Source: Nonomuraea fuscirosea
GTDB taxonomy: Bacteria; Actinomycetota; Actinomycetes; Streptosporangiales; Streptosporangiaceae
Direction: 5' to 3'
Assembly: GCF_003001935.1 (NCBI RefSeq)
Contig: NZ_PVNG01000027.1
Location: 1 to 64,000 of the forward strand
Length of the DNA stretch: 64,000 nt
Part shown: in pieces, positions 27,562 to 35,964 of the stretch
How the letters are laid out: each line of letters starts with the position of its first letter
How positions within the stretch are numbered: position 1 is the stretch's first letter
The notes under the pieces: generated by a model
Told to the model about the DNA's origin: nothing
The model's database searches: none
What the model saw: the letters and a program-made list of their open reading frames with translations, nothing else
Position numbers and translations under genes: made by a program

Positions 27562-27632
27562 GACGCTCGCCTCCAGCGGTGCGGCTCTGTCACGGGCCTC
27601 ATGACGCTCGCCTCCAGCGGTGTGCCCCTCAT
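27558..27632 (-). CDS. 24-residue micro-ORF linking the DUF35 and thiolase-like genes
   Basis: The frame starts with an ATG that overlaps the DUF35 stop (ATGA at 27629-27632) and ends in a TGA that overlaps the thiolase-like GTG start (GTGA at 27558-27561). The gap arose by duplication: the junction GCGAGCGTC(A/G)TGA occurs three times (27558-27570, 27599-27611, 27629-27641), each with a purine-rich stretch before it. The peptide itself looks random (Arg-rich end), so the frame may serve only to carry ribosomes through. Confidence 0.35.
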   Translation of the reverse strand: MRGTPLEASVMRPVTEPHRWRRAS

Positions 27633-28033
27633 GACGCTCGCCCCCACATCCACACGAGCGGGCCGTCGGCCAGGGGGCCAGAGGTCAGCTCCAGTTCCAT
27701 GCCGACCGTGAGCTCGTCCACCGTCAGGCCCTTGACCTGCCCGAGCACCACGATCCCGACCTCGTCGAGCTCGACCGCGGCCAGTGTGACCGGCTCGTAC
27801 GGCTGCGCGGCCACGTACGGCGCCGGCGGCGGGTAGCAGGCGTTGGTGTACGACCAGACGCGCCCGCGCCGAGGCAGCCGGAACACCTCCATGTCCGTGC
27901 TCGTGCACCGGGGATCGGGGCACGAGTCGTGCCGTGGCGGGAAGCAGACCGTTCCGCAGGCCGGGCACCGGGTGCCCAGCAGGCGGACGCCCTCTTCCTC
28001 GATGGCGAACCAGCCGTCGATGGCGTACGTCAT
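27629..28033 (-). CDS. DUF35 OB-fold zinc-ribbon protein
   Basis: A 134-residue protein with the two DUF35 parts. The N-terminal zinc ribbon has CPAC (residues about 24-27) and CPDPRC. An OB fold follows, starting GRVWSYTNACYPPPAPY. Such proteins are obligate partners of Ltp/thiolase-like enzymes or acyl-CoA-processing complexes, where they bind the acyl-CoA. The neighbour at 26377 is the evident partner. The ATG at 28033 is used; a start six codons upstream (MCDTPA) is possible. Confidence 0.85.
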   Translation of the reverse strand: MTYAIDGWFAIEEEGVRLLGTRCPACGTVCFPPRHDSCPDPRCTSTDMEVFRLPRRGRVWSYTNACYPPPAPYVAAQPYEPVTLAAVELDEVGIVVLGQVKGLTVDELTVGMELELTSGPLADGPLVWMWGRAS

Positions 28034-28058
28034 AGCCGGAGTATCACACAAGCGCTTG

Positions 28059-29405
28059 CTAGGTTACATCCCTTCGCCGTCCCCGGCGGCGCAGCACCAC
28101 CCGTGCCGACATCACCGCCATCAGCATCAGCATGCCGCCCACCACCGGCATCCGGGTGGCCGGCACGGGCCCGTCGCCGAAGTACGGCCCTGGGCCGGCC
28201 ATGGCCGTGACCGGCATCGCCAGCCGGTCCGCCGTCCGCAGGGCGAGCAGCGCGTCGACCACGCCGTGCCCGTAGGCGGGGCTGTAGCCGCCCGACGGCC
28301 GCCGCCCGGTGCCCAGCTCGATGGCCCGGCGCACGTGGTAGGGAGACATGTCGGGATGCGCCGAGCTGATCAGCGCCGCGATGCCCGCGACCATGGCGGC
28401 GGCCGAACTCGTGCCGTCACCGACCACGTATGAGGTGCCCGCGTCGGCCGTGACGATCTGCGTGCCGGGCGCCACCACCGAGACGTAGTCCTGCTTGTTG
28501 GAGAACCGGGCCACCTTCATCCGCCGGTCGACCGCGCCCACCGCGATCACCCCCGGATAGGCGGCGGGGAAGTTCTTCCTGTTGGCGGTGGCCCCGTCGT
28601 TGCCCGAGGAGGCCACCAGCACCGCTCCCTTGCTGATCGCGTGCTGGACGGCCTCCTCCTCCGCCGCGTACCCCTCCCACGCGCCGCTGCCGCCGCCGAG
28701 CGACATGCTGATGACGTCGGCGCCGTGGTCGGCCGCGTACCGGATGCCCCTGGCCAGCGCGTCGCGCCAGCCGGAGAGCTGCCTGCCGCGCCGGGGGTCG
28801 CCGTTCTCCAGCGTCACCCGCACCGACAGCACCGTGGCGGCCGGGGCCACGCCCATGATCCCGCTGCCGTCGCCGTGACCGCGGCCCGCGATCAGGCTGG
28901 CCATGGCGGTGCCGTGCGGGCCCCACGGCCGGTCGCCCGTGCCGGTCAGGTCGGGGCCCTCGATGACGGCGCCGCGCAGGTCGGGGTGGTGCGCGTTCAC
29001 GCCGGTGTCCAGGACGGCCACCACGACGCCCTCGCCCTTGCTCAGCCGCCACGCCTCGGGCAGCCGCAACGTGCCCAACTGCCACTGCCCGGCCCGCGCC
29101 GCCTCCCCCAGATCCCCGACGTCATCCACCACATCCGCCACCCCGGCAACGCTCGCCGCCCCGGTCGCGTCGGTGGTGCCGGCCCCGCCGATGGTGCCGG
29201 TTGTGAGAGTGGTGCCGCTTGTGTGGGTTGTGCTGGTCGCGTGGACGGTGCCTGCTCTGCCGGTGGTGCCGGTTGTGTGGGCGGTGCTGGTCGTGTCGGC
29301 GGTGCTCGCTCTGTCGGTGGTGCTGGTCGCGTGGGCGGCGGTGCCGGGGACGGCGATGACGGCCGCCAGGCCGGTCAGCAGCGTCGGGACGATGAGCCGC
29401 CTCAT
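28059..29405 (-). CDS. mycosin-like membrane-anchored subtilisin protease
   Basis: A 448-residue S8 peptidase. The signal peptide (residues 1-25) is followed by a Thr/Ser/Ala/Gly-rich linker of about 60 residues. The triad is Asp133 (VAVLDTGV), His164 (GPHGTAMASLIAG) and Ser333 (GTSSAAAMVAG). A C-terminal membrane helix (MPVVGGMLMLMAVMSARVVL) and a basic tail anchor it, as in type VII secretion mycosins. No ESX genes are in view, so a secretion role is open. The ATG overlaps the stop of the upstream partner gene by four bases, implying coupled translation. Confidence 0.85.
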   Translation of the reverse strand: MRRLIVPTLLTGLAAVIAVPGTAAHATSTTDRASTADTTSTAHTTGTTGRAGTVHATSTTHTSGTTLTTGTIGGAGTTDATGAASVAGVADVVDDVGDLGEAARAGQWQLGTLRLPEAWRLSKGEGVVVAVLDTGVNAHHPDLRGAVIEGPDLTGTGDRPWGPHGTAMASLIAGRGHGDGSGIMGVAPAATVLSVRVTLENGDPRRGRQLSGWRDALARGIRYAADHGADVISMSLGGGSGAWEGYAAEEEAVQHAISKGAVLVASSGNDGATANRKNFPAAYPGVIAVGAVDRRMKVARFSNKQDYVSVVAPGTQIVTADAGTSYVVGDGTSSAAAMVAGIAALISSAHPDMSPYHVRRAIELGTGRRPSGGYSPAYGHGVVDALLALRTADRLAMPVTAMAGPGPYFGDGPVPATRMPVVGGMLMLMAVMSARVVLRRRGRRRDVT

Positions 29406-30262
29406 CGGGTCAGCGCCTGGTGCAGGACCGTCGCCAGTTGCCGGGCCGCGTGGCGCAGCCGGGCCACGGCGCCGTCGCCCGGCCGGTACGTCCGCCCGTC
29501 GGCGTATCCGGCGGCCGTGGCCACCACATAGCGCTCGTCGGAGTCGACCACGACGCCGGTGAAGTACTGCCGATCGCCGAACCGCTCGGCCGCTCCGCCG
29601 GGGAAGGCCACCGGCCGCACCGTCGCGGGCCGCCCCGCGTCGGCGAGAACGACTCCGAGATCGGCGACGGACCCGGCCACCACACCGGCCGAGGTCCCGG
29701 CCCAAGACCCGGCCGCGAGATCGGCCGAGGGTCCGGCCGCGAGACCGAATCCCAGGTCGGCGGAGGACCCGACGGCTTGCCCGGCGCTCGGGTCGGCGGC
29801 TGACCTGCCGTCCTGTCGGGCGTCCGGGTCGGCGGCTGGCCTGCCATCCTGCCCGGTTCCCGGGTCGGCGGTCGATCCAGCGGCCTGTCCGGCGTCCGGG
29901 TCGGCGGCCGGTCCGCCAACCTGCCGAGCCCCCGGGTCGGTGGCGGTGGTCGTGCGGTTGGCGAGGACGGCGATGCCGACGGTGACGACGAAGGTGCGGG
30001 TGCTGTCCGCGTACGTGGCGCGTAAGGCCGTGCGGCAACTCGAACGTACGGCGGCGGGCTGGAAGGCGCGCCGGCAGGGCGCCTCGGGGGCGACTCCGGC
30101 CAGCACGTACGTGACCCGCGCCCCCGAAGGGCTGGAGCCGGGCACCGAGTCGGGGAAGACCCGGGCGACCGGCCACGCGTGCCAGCGCTCTGAGACGGTC
30201 GGCACCGGTGAGGGCCAGACCGCGGCCATGATGGACAACAGCACAAGGGACAAATGGAACAT
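29402..30262 (-). CDS. exported protein with 12-residue tandem repeats, partner of the protease
   Basis: A 286-residue protein of unknown function. It starts with a hydrophobic signal or anchor (MFHLSLVLLSIMAAV). A first domain with two cysteines (CRRAF, SSCRTAL) and a strand VVTVGIAVLAN is followed by a low-complexity segment of 12-residue repeats such as AADPDAGQ. A closing domain contains QYFTGVVVDSDERYVVATAAGY. It is translationally coupled to the protease, so it may be a cofactor or substrate of it. The start ATG at 30262 follows GAGGTTGAC; upstream ATGs exist. Confidence 0.6.
   Translation of the reverse strand: MFHLSLVLLSIMAAVWPSPVPTVSERWHAWPVARVFPDSVPGSSPSGARVTYVLAGVAPEAPCRRAFQPAAVRSSCRTALRATYADSTRTFVVTVGIAVLANRTTTATDPGARQVGGPAADPDAGQAAGSTADPGTGQDGRPAADPDARQDGRSAADPSAGQAVGSSADLGFGLAAGPSADLAAGSWAGTSAGVVAGSVADLGVVLADAGRPATVRPVAFPGGAAERFGDRQYFTGVVVDSDERYVVATAAGYADGRTYRPGDGAVARLRHAARQLATVLHQALTR
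29755..29945. repeat. 36-bp coding tandem repeat, about five units
   Basis: GGGTCGG recurs at 29790, 29826, 29862, 29898 and 29934, an exact 36-bp period. It encodes 12-residue units (A-D-P-D-A-G-Q and similar) inside the exported protein at 29402. The neighbouring sequence to 29640 is a more decayed version. Confidence 0.85.
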
Positions 30263-30389
30263 GTCAACCTCGAACGGGAGGGGAGGGACCTCCGATCTGT
30301 TCCGCATTCTGACACGAGAGCGTTCAGACATTCCGACGCTTCGGTAAACAGACCGATACGCGGAGTAATTCCGATCTATGGCTTTCCGC

Positions 30390-31196
30390 CTACGGTGTGG
30401 GCGAAAGTCGGACATGTGCCCCAGGTGGGAGCCCCAGCCGCTGGGCCGCGTCGCCGCAGTTGATCGCGATGGCGATCAGCCCGGCCGAGTCCGCGAACGC
30501 GACCAGTTCCCCCGGCGGCACCGCCGCGTACGTCTCACGGAAGGGAAGCGCGAGCTGCCGCCGCCCCAGCCACACCCCCAGCGTGTCACCCACCCGCACA
30601 CCCAGCGCCTGAAGGTCGCCGGCCGCGATCGACAGCTGCGTGTTGCCGTACCGGTCCACCGAGACCACCTCGCCCTCCACCGAGCCATCGCGCAGCTGCG
30701 ACGTCGGCTCGGGCAGCGAGACCAGCCTGCCCAGCGGCACCTCGGGCCCCAGGTCCGCGGTGCGCAGCCCGCCGAACAGCCGCCCCGCGACCGGCGCGAA
30801 CACGTCGCGCCCGTGGAAGGTGGGCGAGACCGGATGCAGGAAGTGCGCGGAGTTGCTGATCTCGTACGCCGCCACCGCCCCGCCGCTGGCGTGCACCGCC
30901 CACGACAGCAGCCCGTTGTCGGGGCCGATGAACACCCGGCCGCCCGCCTCCACGGCCACCGCCCGCCTGGCCCCGCCCGCGCCCGGATCGACCGCGCCGA
31001 TGTGGATGCCCTGCGGCAGATAGGGGATCGTCTGGGCCAGGACCGCCGCTCCGCGCCGTACGTCGCCGGAGGGGATCAGGTGGCACACGTCGATCACGCG
31101 GGCCTCGGGAGCGATGCCGGCGATCACCCCATGACAGGCCGCCACGTAACCGTCTTCGAGCCCGTAATCGGTGAGGAGCGTGATGACAGAGGTCAC
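30390..31196 (-). CDS. SAM hydrolase (DUF62 family)
   Basis: A 268-residue protein of the SAM hydroxide adenosyltransferase/fluorinase superfamily. It opens VITLLTDYGLEDGYVAACHG and contains IGAVDPGAGGARR, FIGPDNGLLSWA and VDRYGNTQLSI, all family marks. Most members hydrolyse SAM to adenosine and methionine; the halogenase insertion of fluorinases is not apparent. The start is GTG at 31196; frame upstream of it lacks protein-like sequence. No ribosome-binding site is visible, so a leaderless mRNA is likely. Confidence 0.85.
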   Translation of the reverse strand: MTSVITLLTDYGLEDGYVAACHGVIAGIAPEARVIDVCHLIPSGDVRRGAAVLAQTIPYLPQGIHIGAVDPGAGGARRAVAVEAGGRVFIGPDNGLLSWAVHASGGAVAAYEISNSAHFLHPVSPTFHGRDVFAPVAGRLFGGLRTADLGPEVPLGRLVSLPEPTSQLRDGSVEGEVVSVDRYGNTQLSIAAGDLQALGVRVGDTLGVWLGRRQLALPFRETYAAVPPGELVAFADSAGLIAIAINCGDAAQRLGLPPGAHVRLSPTP

Positions 31197-31218
31197 ATTT
31201 GGTGACTGTACGTCCCGC

Positions 31219-31260
31219 AATCCGCCGTGAACAGCCGCCAATCCGCCGTGAACGGCCGCA
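31219..31260. promoter_or_regulatory. 21-bp tandem repeat in a divergent promoter region
   Basis: AATCCGCCGTGAACAGCCGCC (21 bp) starts at 31219 and recurs at 31240 with one change. The pair sits 23 bp upstream of the SAM hydrolase start and 75 bp upstream of the DUF3263 gene. Two copies one helix-turn pair apart fit tandem regulator sites. Confidence 0.4.
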
Positions 31261-31334
31261 CTCGGCACATTACGATGGCCTCGGGCCGCGTGCGAGCGAC
31301 GTGACCGACGCTCGCCCCTTTCGAGGAGGACACC

Positions 31335-31634
31335 ATGGGAGCACCGCTCAGCGGTGACAATGCTGCCCAGGAACCGTCCCGACAACCCCTCTCACAACGC
31401 GACATCGAGCTCCTCGCCTTCGAGCGCCAATGGTGGCGCTACGCGGGCGCGAAGGAGCAGGCCATCAAGGAGAGCTTCGGTTTCTCCGCCACGCGCTACT
31501 ACCAGCTGCTCAGCGAGCTGATCGACCGGCCGGAGGCACTGGAGCAGGACCCCATGCTGGTCAAGAGGCTGCGCCGGCTACGCTCCACCCGCCAGCGCGA
31601 GCGCGCCGCCAGAAGGTTTGGCATGCGCCCCTGA
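31335..31634 (+). CDS. DUF3263 protein
   Basis: A 99-residue cytosolic helical protein. The core LAFERQWWRYAGAKEQAIKE with FSATRYYQLLSELIDRPEAL is the DUF3263 pattern found across actinobacteria, resembling a small DNA-binding helix-turn-helix. It ends in a basic tail (RLRSTRQRERAARR). GAGGAGGACACC precedes the ATG. It is followed after 21 bp by otsB. Function unknown. Confidence 0.88.
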   Translation: MGAPLSGDNAAQEPSRQPLSQRDIELLAFERQWWRYAGAKEQAIKESFGFSATRYYQLLSELIDRPEALEQDPMLVKRLRRLRSTRQRERAARRFGMRP

Positions 31635-31655
31635 CCGGCTGGGTACGGCAGGCGC

Positions 31656-32444
31656 GTGAAGAACATCCCTGGAATCGAAGCGATCTTGCGTGATCCGGCG
31701 GGCGCCGTGATCGGGCTCGACTTCGACGGCACACTGTCGCCGATCGTGCCCGATCCGGCCGAGGCCGTGATCCACCCGGAAGCGCCCGAAGTACTCGCCG
31801 ACCTGGGCGCTCACGTCCTCGCGGTGGTCGTCGTGACCGGCAGGCCCGCGGCCACCGCGCTGGAGCTCGGCCCCGGCCTGGCCGACGTGGAGGGGCTGGT
31901 CGTGCTCGGGCACTACGGCTTCGAACGCTGGGAGGACGGCCGCGTCTCCGCGCCCCCGCCCCCGCCAGGGGTGCCCAGGGCCGAGGCGGAGCTGCAACTG
32001 CTGCTCGGCACGCTCGATCTGCCGGGCGTCGTCATCGAGGACAAGGGCCGGGCCGTGGCCGTGCACACCAGGCGCAGCCCCGACCCCGAGGGCGCGCTGG
32101 CCGTGCTGCGCGAGCCGCTGGCCAAGCTGGCCGCGAAGCACGACCTGGTGATCGAGCCGGGACGCATGGTGCTGGAGCTGCGGCCGCCCGGCATGGACAA
32201 GGGACACGCGCTGAGCCTGTTCCTGGCCGAGAAGGCGGCGAGATCGGTGATGTTCGTCGGTGACGACCTGGGCGATCTGGCCGCGTTCGACGCCGTACGC
32301 GCCTCGGGGCTGCCCGGGGTGACCGTGTGCAGCGGCTCCGCCGAGGTGACGGCGCTGGCCGAACGGGCCGACATCGTGGTGGACGGGCCGCAGGGTGTGG
32401 TGGCGCTGCTGCGTGAGCTGGGGTCGGCGTTCAGTCGTTCGTGA
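31656..32444 (+). CDS. otsB: trehalose-6-phosphate phosphatase
   Basis: A 262-residue HAD phosphatase. Motif I is LDFDGTLSPI with Asp22 and Asp24, then VVVTGRP (motif II) and FVGDDLGDLAAF (motif IV). The small cap contains HYGFERWEDG. It removes phosphate from trehalose-6-phosphate made by OtsA, whose gene is at 34427 on the other strand. The start is GTG at 31656; spacing to the DUF3263 gene suggests co-transcription. Confidence 0.9.
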   Translation: MKNIPGIEAILRDPAGAVIGLDFDGTLSPIVPDPAEAVIHPEAPEVLADLGAHVLAVVVVTGRPAATALELGPGLADVEGLVVLGHYGFERWEDGRVSAPPPPPGVPRAEAELQLLLGTLDLPGVVIEDKGRAVAVHTRRSPDPEGALAVLREPLAKLAAKHDLVIEPGRMVLELRPPGMDKGHALSLFLAEKAARSVMFVGDDLGDLAAFDAVRASGLPGVTVCSGSAEVTALAERADIVVDGPQGVVALLRELGSAFSRS

Positions 32445-32479
32445 TCGGGCTGCAAGTCGCGCTCCCTAGGGTCGGTCCC

Positions 32480-33091
32480 ATGTCCAAGCGTCATCTCGCC
32501 GTCGCGACCCTGACCGCGATCGCCCTCCTGGCCGCACCTTTCCCCGCGTACGCCACCAGCGGCACGCACGCCGCGAACGCCACCAGCGGCGCGTCCACTC
32601 AGCCCCTCAAGCTCAGGGGCGGGCTGACGCTCCATCTGCCGATCAAGTGGGCGGTGCACCGGGTCAGCCCCGACTGGATCCACGTGGTCACCGGCAGCTG
32701 CGCCAAGCCCTCCGGCGGTTACGGCACCCCCGGCTGCCGCGGCTTCTGGGTGCTCGGCCCCAAGGCCATCAAGCACGGCAATGAGCTCTTCCACGCCTAC
32801 GACGGGACCAGGCCGTTCTACCCCGCGACCGACGTGCAGCAGTGTCCGAGCAACGGCAAGTGGGGGCAGATCCTCGGCTCGGCCAAGGTCAAGGGCCTGC
32901 GCCAGTTCGGTCCCGGGCACAAGGCGGCCTACCGCGAGTGGCGGGCGAGCTGCGTCTCGTACGCGAACGGCAAGGTGAAGTCGCGCTACACACAGCGCGA
33001 GTGGTACCTGCCGAAGACCAGGATCCTCGTCGTCGACCAGTGGAGCACGCCGGGCCTGTCCGCCGCGCTCAGGAACGCCGACTGGAACTGA
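32480..33091 (+). CDS. small secreted protein of unknown function
   Basis: A 203-residue exported protein with a signal peptide (MSKRHLAVATLTAIALLAAP, cleavage after AYA near residue 25). The mature part contains HLPIKWAVHRVSPDWIHVVTG and four cysteines (CAKPSGGYGTPGC, CPSN, CVSY) that could form two disulfides. Its tail YTQREWYLPKTRILVVDQW is rich in aromatic residues. It follows otsB by 35 bp. The last 23 bp overlap the converging MFS gene. No family recognised. Confidence 0.7.
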   Translation: MSKRHLAVATLTAIALLAAPFPAYATSGTHAANATSGASTQPLKLRGGLTLHLPIKWAVHRVSPDWIHVVTGSCAKPSGGYGTPGCRGFWVLGPKAIKHGNELFHAYDGTRPFYPATDVQQCPSNGKWGQILGSAKVKGLRQFGPGHKAAYREWRASCVSYANGKVKSRYTQREWYLPKTRILVVDQWSTPGLSAALRNADWN

Positions 33092-34316
33092 GCACCCCGG
33101 CCACGGCCAGGCCGATGAGCACCGGCACCAGGAGGAACGCCTTCCAGGTGCCGAAGCCGTCGGCGAGCGCGCCGAGCGCGAGCGGGCCGGCCGCGATGGC
33201 GGCTCCCGCCCAGATCGGCGAGGCCGCGGCCGCCAGGTCGGCCCGGCCGCCCGCGCCGGCGATCAGCCCCGACAGCGCCAGCGGGAAGTGCAGCGAGGCG
33301 CCGAGCCCGCAGACCACCAGCCCGGCGTAGGAGAGTGCCGGGTGGGTGCTCAGCCAGAACAGCAGCCAGCCCGCGAACGCCACCGCCAGCGCCCCCACGA
33401 ACAGCGGCACCGTGGGCAGGCGCAGCGCCAGTTGCGCCCCGGCGAACCGGCCGGCCGCCAGCCCGCCCACGAACGCGGTCAGCCCCGTGGCCGCCGCGGC
33501 CGCGCTGAGTCCCGTACGGCCGGCGAACAGGTCGGCGGCCCACAGGTTGAACGTGAACTCCATCGCCACGCAGCAGAACAGCACGAGCCCCGCCAGATGG
33601 AACCCCCACCCCGGCCTGCCCACCGCCTCCGCGCCCCCGCCCGCACTGGCCGCCCGCTCCGGGCTCCCGCCCGGACCGGCCTCCGTCTTCGCGCCCACAG
33701 CGGCCCCGGCGGCCCCGGCGGCCTGGTGCGAGCCGGGCGGCGGCGGGGGCCAGACGCGGCCCATGAACAGCGCCAGCAGCACGCTCACGACCGGCGTGAC
33801 CAGCAGCGCCGCCCGCCAGCCGAACGCGGTCTGGGCGACCACGCTGAGGCAGAACGTCATCCCCATGCCCACCACCACGCCGACGGCGTTGGCCTCGCTG
33901 ATCGCGGCCGGTCCCGCCGGGCCGTGGTGGTCGCTGAGCGCGGCCATGGCGGTGTAGAGCATGATCGCGCTGAACCCGCCGGAGACGCCGTACCCGAGCA
34001 TGGTCAGCGGCAGGGCGTCGGCGGGGACGATCATGAGCAGGCCGGCGTTCATCCCGGCCAGGCCGATCCAGGTCGTCGCGCGCCGGCCGAACCTGCGGGT
34101 GAGCGCCGGCAGTAGCAGCCCGGCCGCGATCGTGCCCGCGGCCATGGCGGTGCCGTGCAGGCCCGCCACGGTGGCCGGGACGCGCAGGTCGGCGCGGAGC
34201 AGCGGCAGGGCGGCGCTCAGGCCGTACATGTAGGTGGCGAACGCGCTGAGCTGGAGGTAGATGAGCCAGGTCGGGCGATCTCGGATCAGCCGGATGGGCG
34301 GTAAGACCATGCTCAC
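33069..34316 (-). CDS. major facilitator superfamily transporter
   Basis: A 415-residue carrier with about 12 hydrophobic segments. The intracellular loop reads LTRRFGRRATTW and the central loop (PPPPPGSHQAAG to GRPGWGF) is long, Ala/Gly/Pro-rich and poorly conserved. The substrate is not predictable. The start is taken as GTG at 34316, because GGGAGG sits seven bases before it; an ATG two codons later is the alternative. The gene overlaps the convergent secreted-protein gene by 23 bp. Confidence 0.85.
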   Translation of the reverse strand: MSMVLPPIRLIRDRPTWLIYLQLSAFATYMYGLSAALPLLRADLRVPATVAGLHGTAMAAGTIAAGLLLPALTRRFGRRATTWIGLAGMNAGLLMIVPADALPLTMLGYGVSGGFSAIMLYTAMAALSDHHGPAGPAAISEANAVGVVVGMGMTFCLSVVAQTAFGWRAALLVTPVVSVLLALFMGRVWPPPPPGSHQAAGAAGAAVGAKTEAGPGGSPERAASAGGGAEAVGRPGWGFHLAGLVLFCCVAMEFTFNLWAADLFAGRTGLSAAAAATGLTAFVGGLAAGRFAGAQLALRLPTVPLFVGALAVAFAGWLLFWLSTHPALSYAGLVVCGLGASLHFPLALSGLIAGAGGRADLAAAASPIWAGAAIAAGPLALGALADGFGTWKAFLLVPVLIGLAVAGVLSSSRRS

Positions 34317-34400
34317 CCGGCAGCCTCCCGATCGGTGAGGGGATCGCCCTCCCATAGTAGGTCAGCGCCCGGAACCGGCCCGGGTCAGGGCGGCGGCGCC

Positions 34401-34445
34401 GGGTCAGGTCAGGGCGTCGAGCCGGGTCAGGTCAGGGCGTCGAGC
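34401..34445. repeat. 23-bp direct repeat at the otsA 3' end
   Basis: GGGTCAGGTCAGGGCGTCGA starts at 34401 and again at 34424. The second copy contains the otsA stop and last codons; the first is an extra copy just downstream of the gene. It is a local tandem duplication. Confidence 0.8.
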
Positions 34446-35851
34446 TGGGCGGCGAACCACTTCTGCGGCGGCAGGGCGGTCGCGGCGGCGTGCAGCTTGT
34501 CGCGGCGCATGCGCCGCTCGTCCTCCGGCATGACCAGCGCGTCGTGCAGAGCCGCGGCCGTGCCGCTGATGTCGTACGGGTTGACCAGGAGCGCGTGCTG
34601 GCCCAGCTCGGCCGCCGCCCCCGCCTCCCGCGACAGCACCAGCGCGCACCGCTCGGACAGGACCGGCCCCTCCTTGGCGACCAGGTTCATGCCGTCGCGG
34701 ATGGGGTTGACGAGCAGCACGTCGGCCATCCGGTACGCGGCCAGCGAACGCGGGTAGTCGTCGTTGACGTTGAGGATCAGCGGGTCCCAGTCGTCGGTGG
34801 CGTACTCGTCCTCGATCTCCTGGGCGCGGCGCTGCACCGACGCGGTGTATTCGCGGTATTCGGGCAGGTCGTGCCGGCTGGGATAGGCGAAGGCGAGGTG
34901 GACGACGCGGCCGTGCCACTCGGGATGGGCGGCCAGGAACTCGCGGTAGGCGATCAGGCCGCGGACGATGTTCTTCGACAGCTCGGTGCGGTCGATGCGG
35001 ACGATCAGCCTGCGGTCGCCCACCTGCTCCCTGAGCGCGGTCATGTGGGACTCGACGTCGGGCTCGCAGGCCCGCTCCCACAGCGCCGAGCCGTCCACGC
35101 CGAGGCTCTGCACCCCGATGCGGGTGGTGCGGCCCTCGTGGGTGACGCTGCGCCCGACGCGGTCGGCCTCCGCGCCCAGCAGGCGCTCGCAGCAGTCCAT
35201 GAACGCCTGCGCCCATCGGTCGGTGAGGAACCCGGCGTGATCGGCCCCCAGGATGCCCTCCAGGACCTCGCGCGCCACCTCGTCGGGCAGCAGGGAGAAG
35301 TATTCGGGCGGCGCCCACGGCGTGTGGCTGAAGTGGGCGATGCGCAGGTCGGGCCGTTCGGCGCGGAGCATGGCGGGGGTCAGCGTCAGGTGGTAGTCCT
35401 GCACCATCACGCGGGCGCCGTGGCCGGCCTCCTCGGCCAGCGCCAGCGCGAACGCGCCGTTGTAGTCGCGGTAGGACTCCCACTCGCGCTCGAACCTGGT
35501 GCCGAAGTTGGGCGTGTTGGGGATGTCGTAGAGCAGATGGTTGACGAACCACAGGGTGGAGTTGGCCACGGCGTTGTAGGCGCGGTGGAAGACGGCGGGC
35601 GCGATGTCGAGCATCCGCAGCGGGCCGGTGTCGTAGCCGGCCTGGTCGATGCGGCCGCCGGCGGCCAGGCGCACGGCGCTGCGGTCGCCGTCGGACAGCG
35701 CGGCGCAGATCCACAGCACGCCGTCGTCCTTGGCCACGCCCGACAGGCCCGAGACCAGGCCGCCGCCGCCGCGCCTCATGGTCAGCTCACCGTCGTCGGA
35801 GACGGTGAAGGAGACCGGGCCTCTGTTGGAGGCGAGCAGGACGCTGTTCAT
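34427..35851 (-). CDS. otsA: trehalose-6-phosphate synthase (GT20 family)
   Basis: A 474-residue GT20 glycosyltransferase making trehalose-6-phosphate from nucleotide-glucose and glucose-6-phosphate. Family marks are ASNRGPVSF, VMVQDYHLTLTPAMLR, FSHTPWAPPEYF, RIDRTELSKNI and the donor-site block LVNPIRDGMNLVAKEG. The N-terminal glycine loop reads RRGGGGLVSGL. The second ATG (35851) is preferred because GAGG lies six bases before it. The region from otsB to otsA (31656-35851) is split by a secreted protein and an MFS gene. A related acceptor specificity cannot be excluded. Confidence 0.85.
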   Translation of the reverse strand: MNSVLLASNRGPVSFTVSDDGELTMRRGGGGLVSGLSGVAKDDGVLWICAALSDGDRSAVRLAAGGRIDQAGYDTGPLRMLDIAPAVFHRAYNAVANSTLWFVNHLLYDIPNTPNFGTRFEREWESYRDYNGAFALALAEEAGHGARVMVQDYHLTLTPAMLRAERPDLRIAHFSHTPWAPPEYFSLLPDEVAREVLEGILGADHAGFLTDRWAQAFMDCCERLLGAEADRVGRSVTHEGRTTRIGVQSLGVDGSALWERACEPDVESHMTALREQVGDRRLIVRIDRTELSKNIVRGLIAYREFLAAHPEWHGRVVHLAFAYPSRHDLPEYREYTASVQRRAQEIEDEYATDDWDPLILNVNDDYPRSLAAYRMADVLLVNPIRDGMNLVAKEGPVLSERCALVLSREAGAAAELGQHALLVNPYDISGTAAALHDALVMPEDERRMRRDKLHAAATALPPQKWFAAQLDALT

Positions 35852-35964
35852 GGACATCCTCGGTCACGAGTCGCGGGATTGACGCGCGGACCGCGGCATC
35901 TCGCGTGCGGAGGGGCGAGGAAGTCAACTAGGCTCCCATCGATCACAAACATAGGATCCCATCT

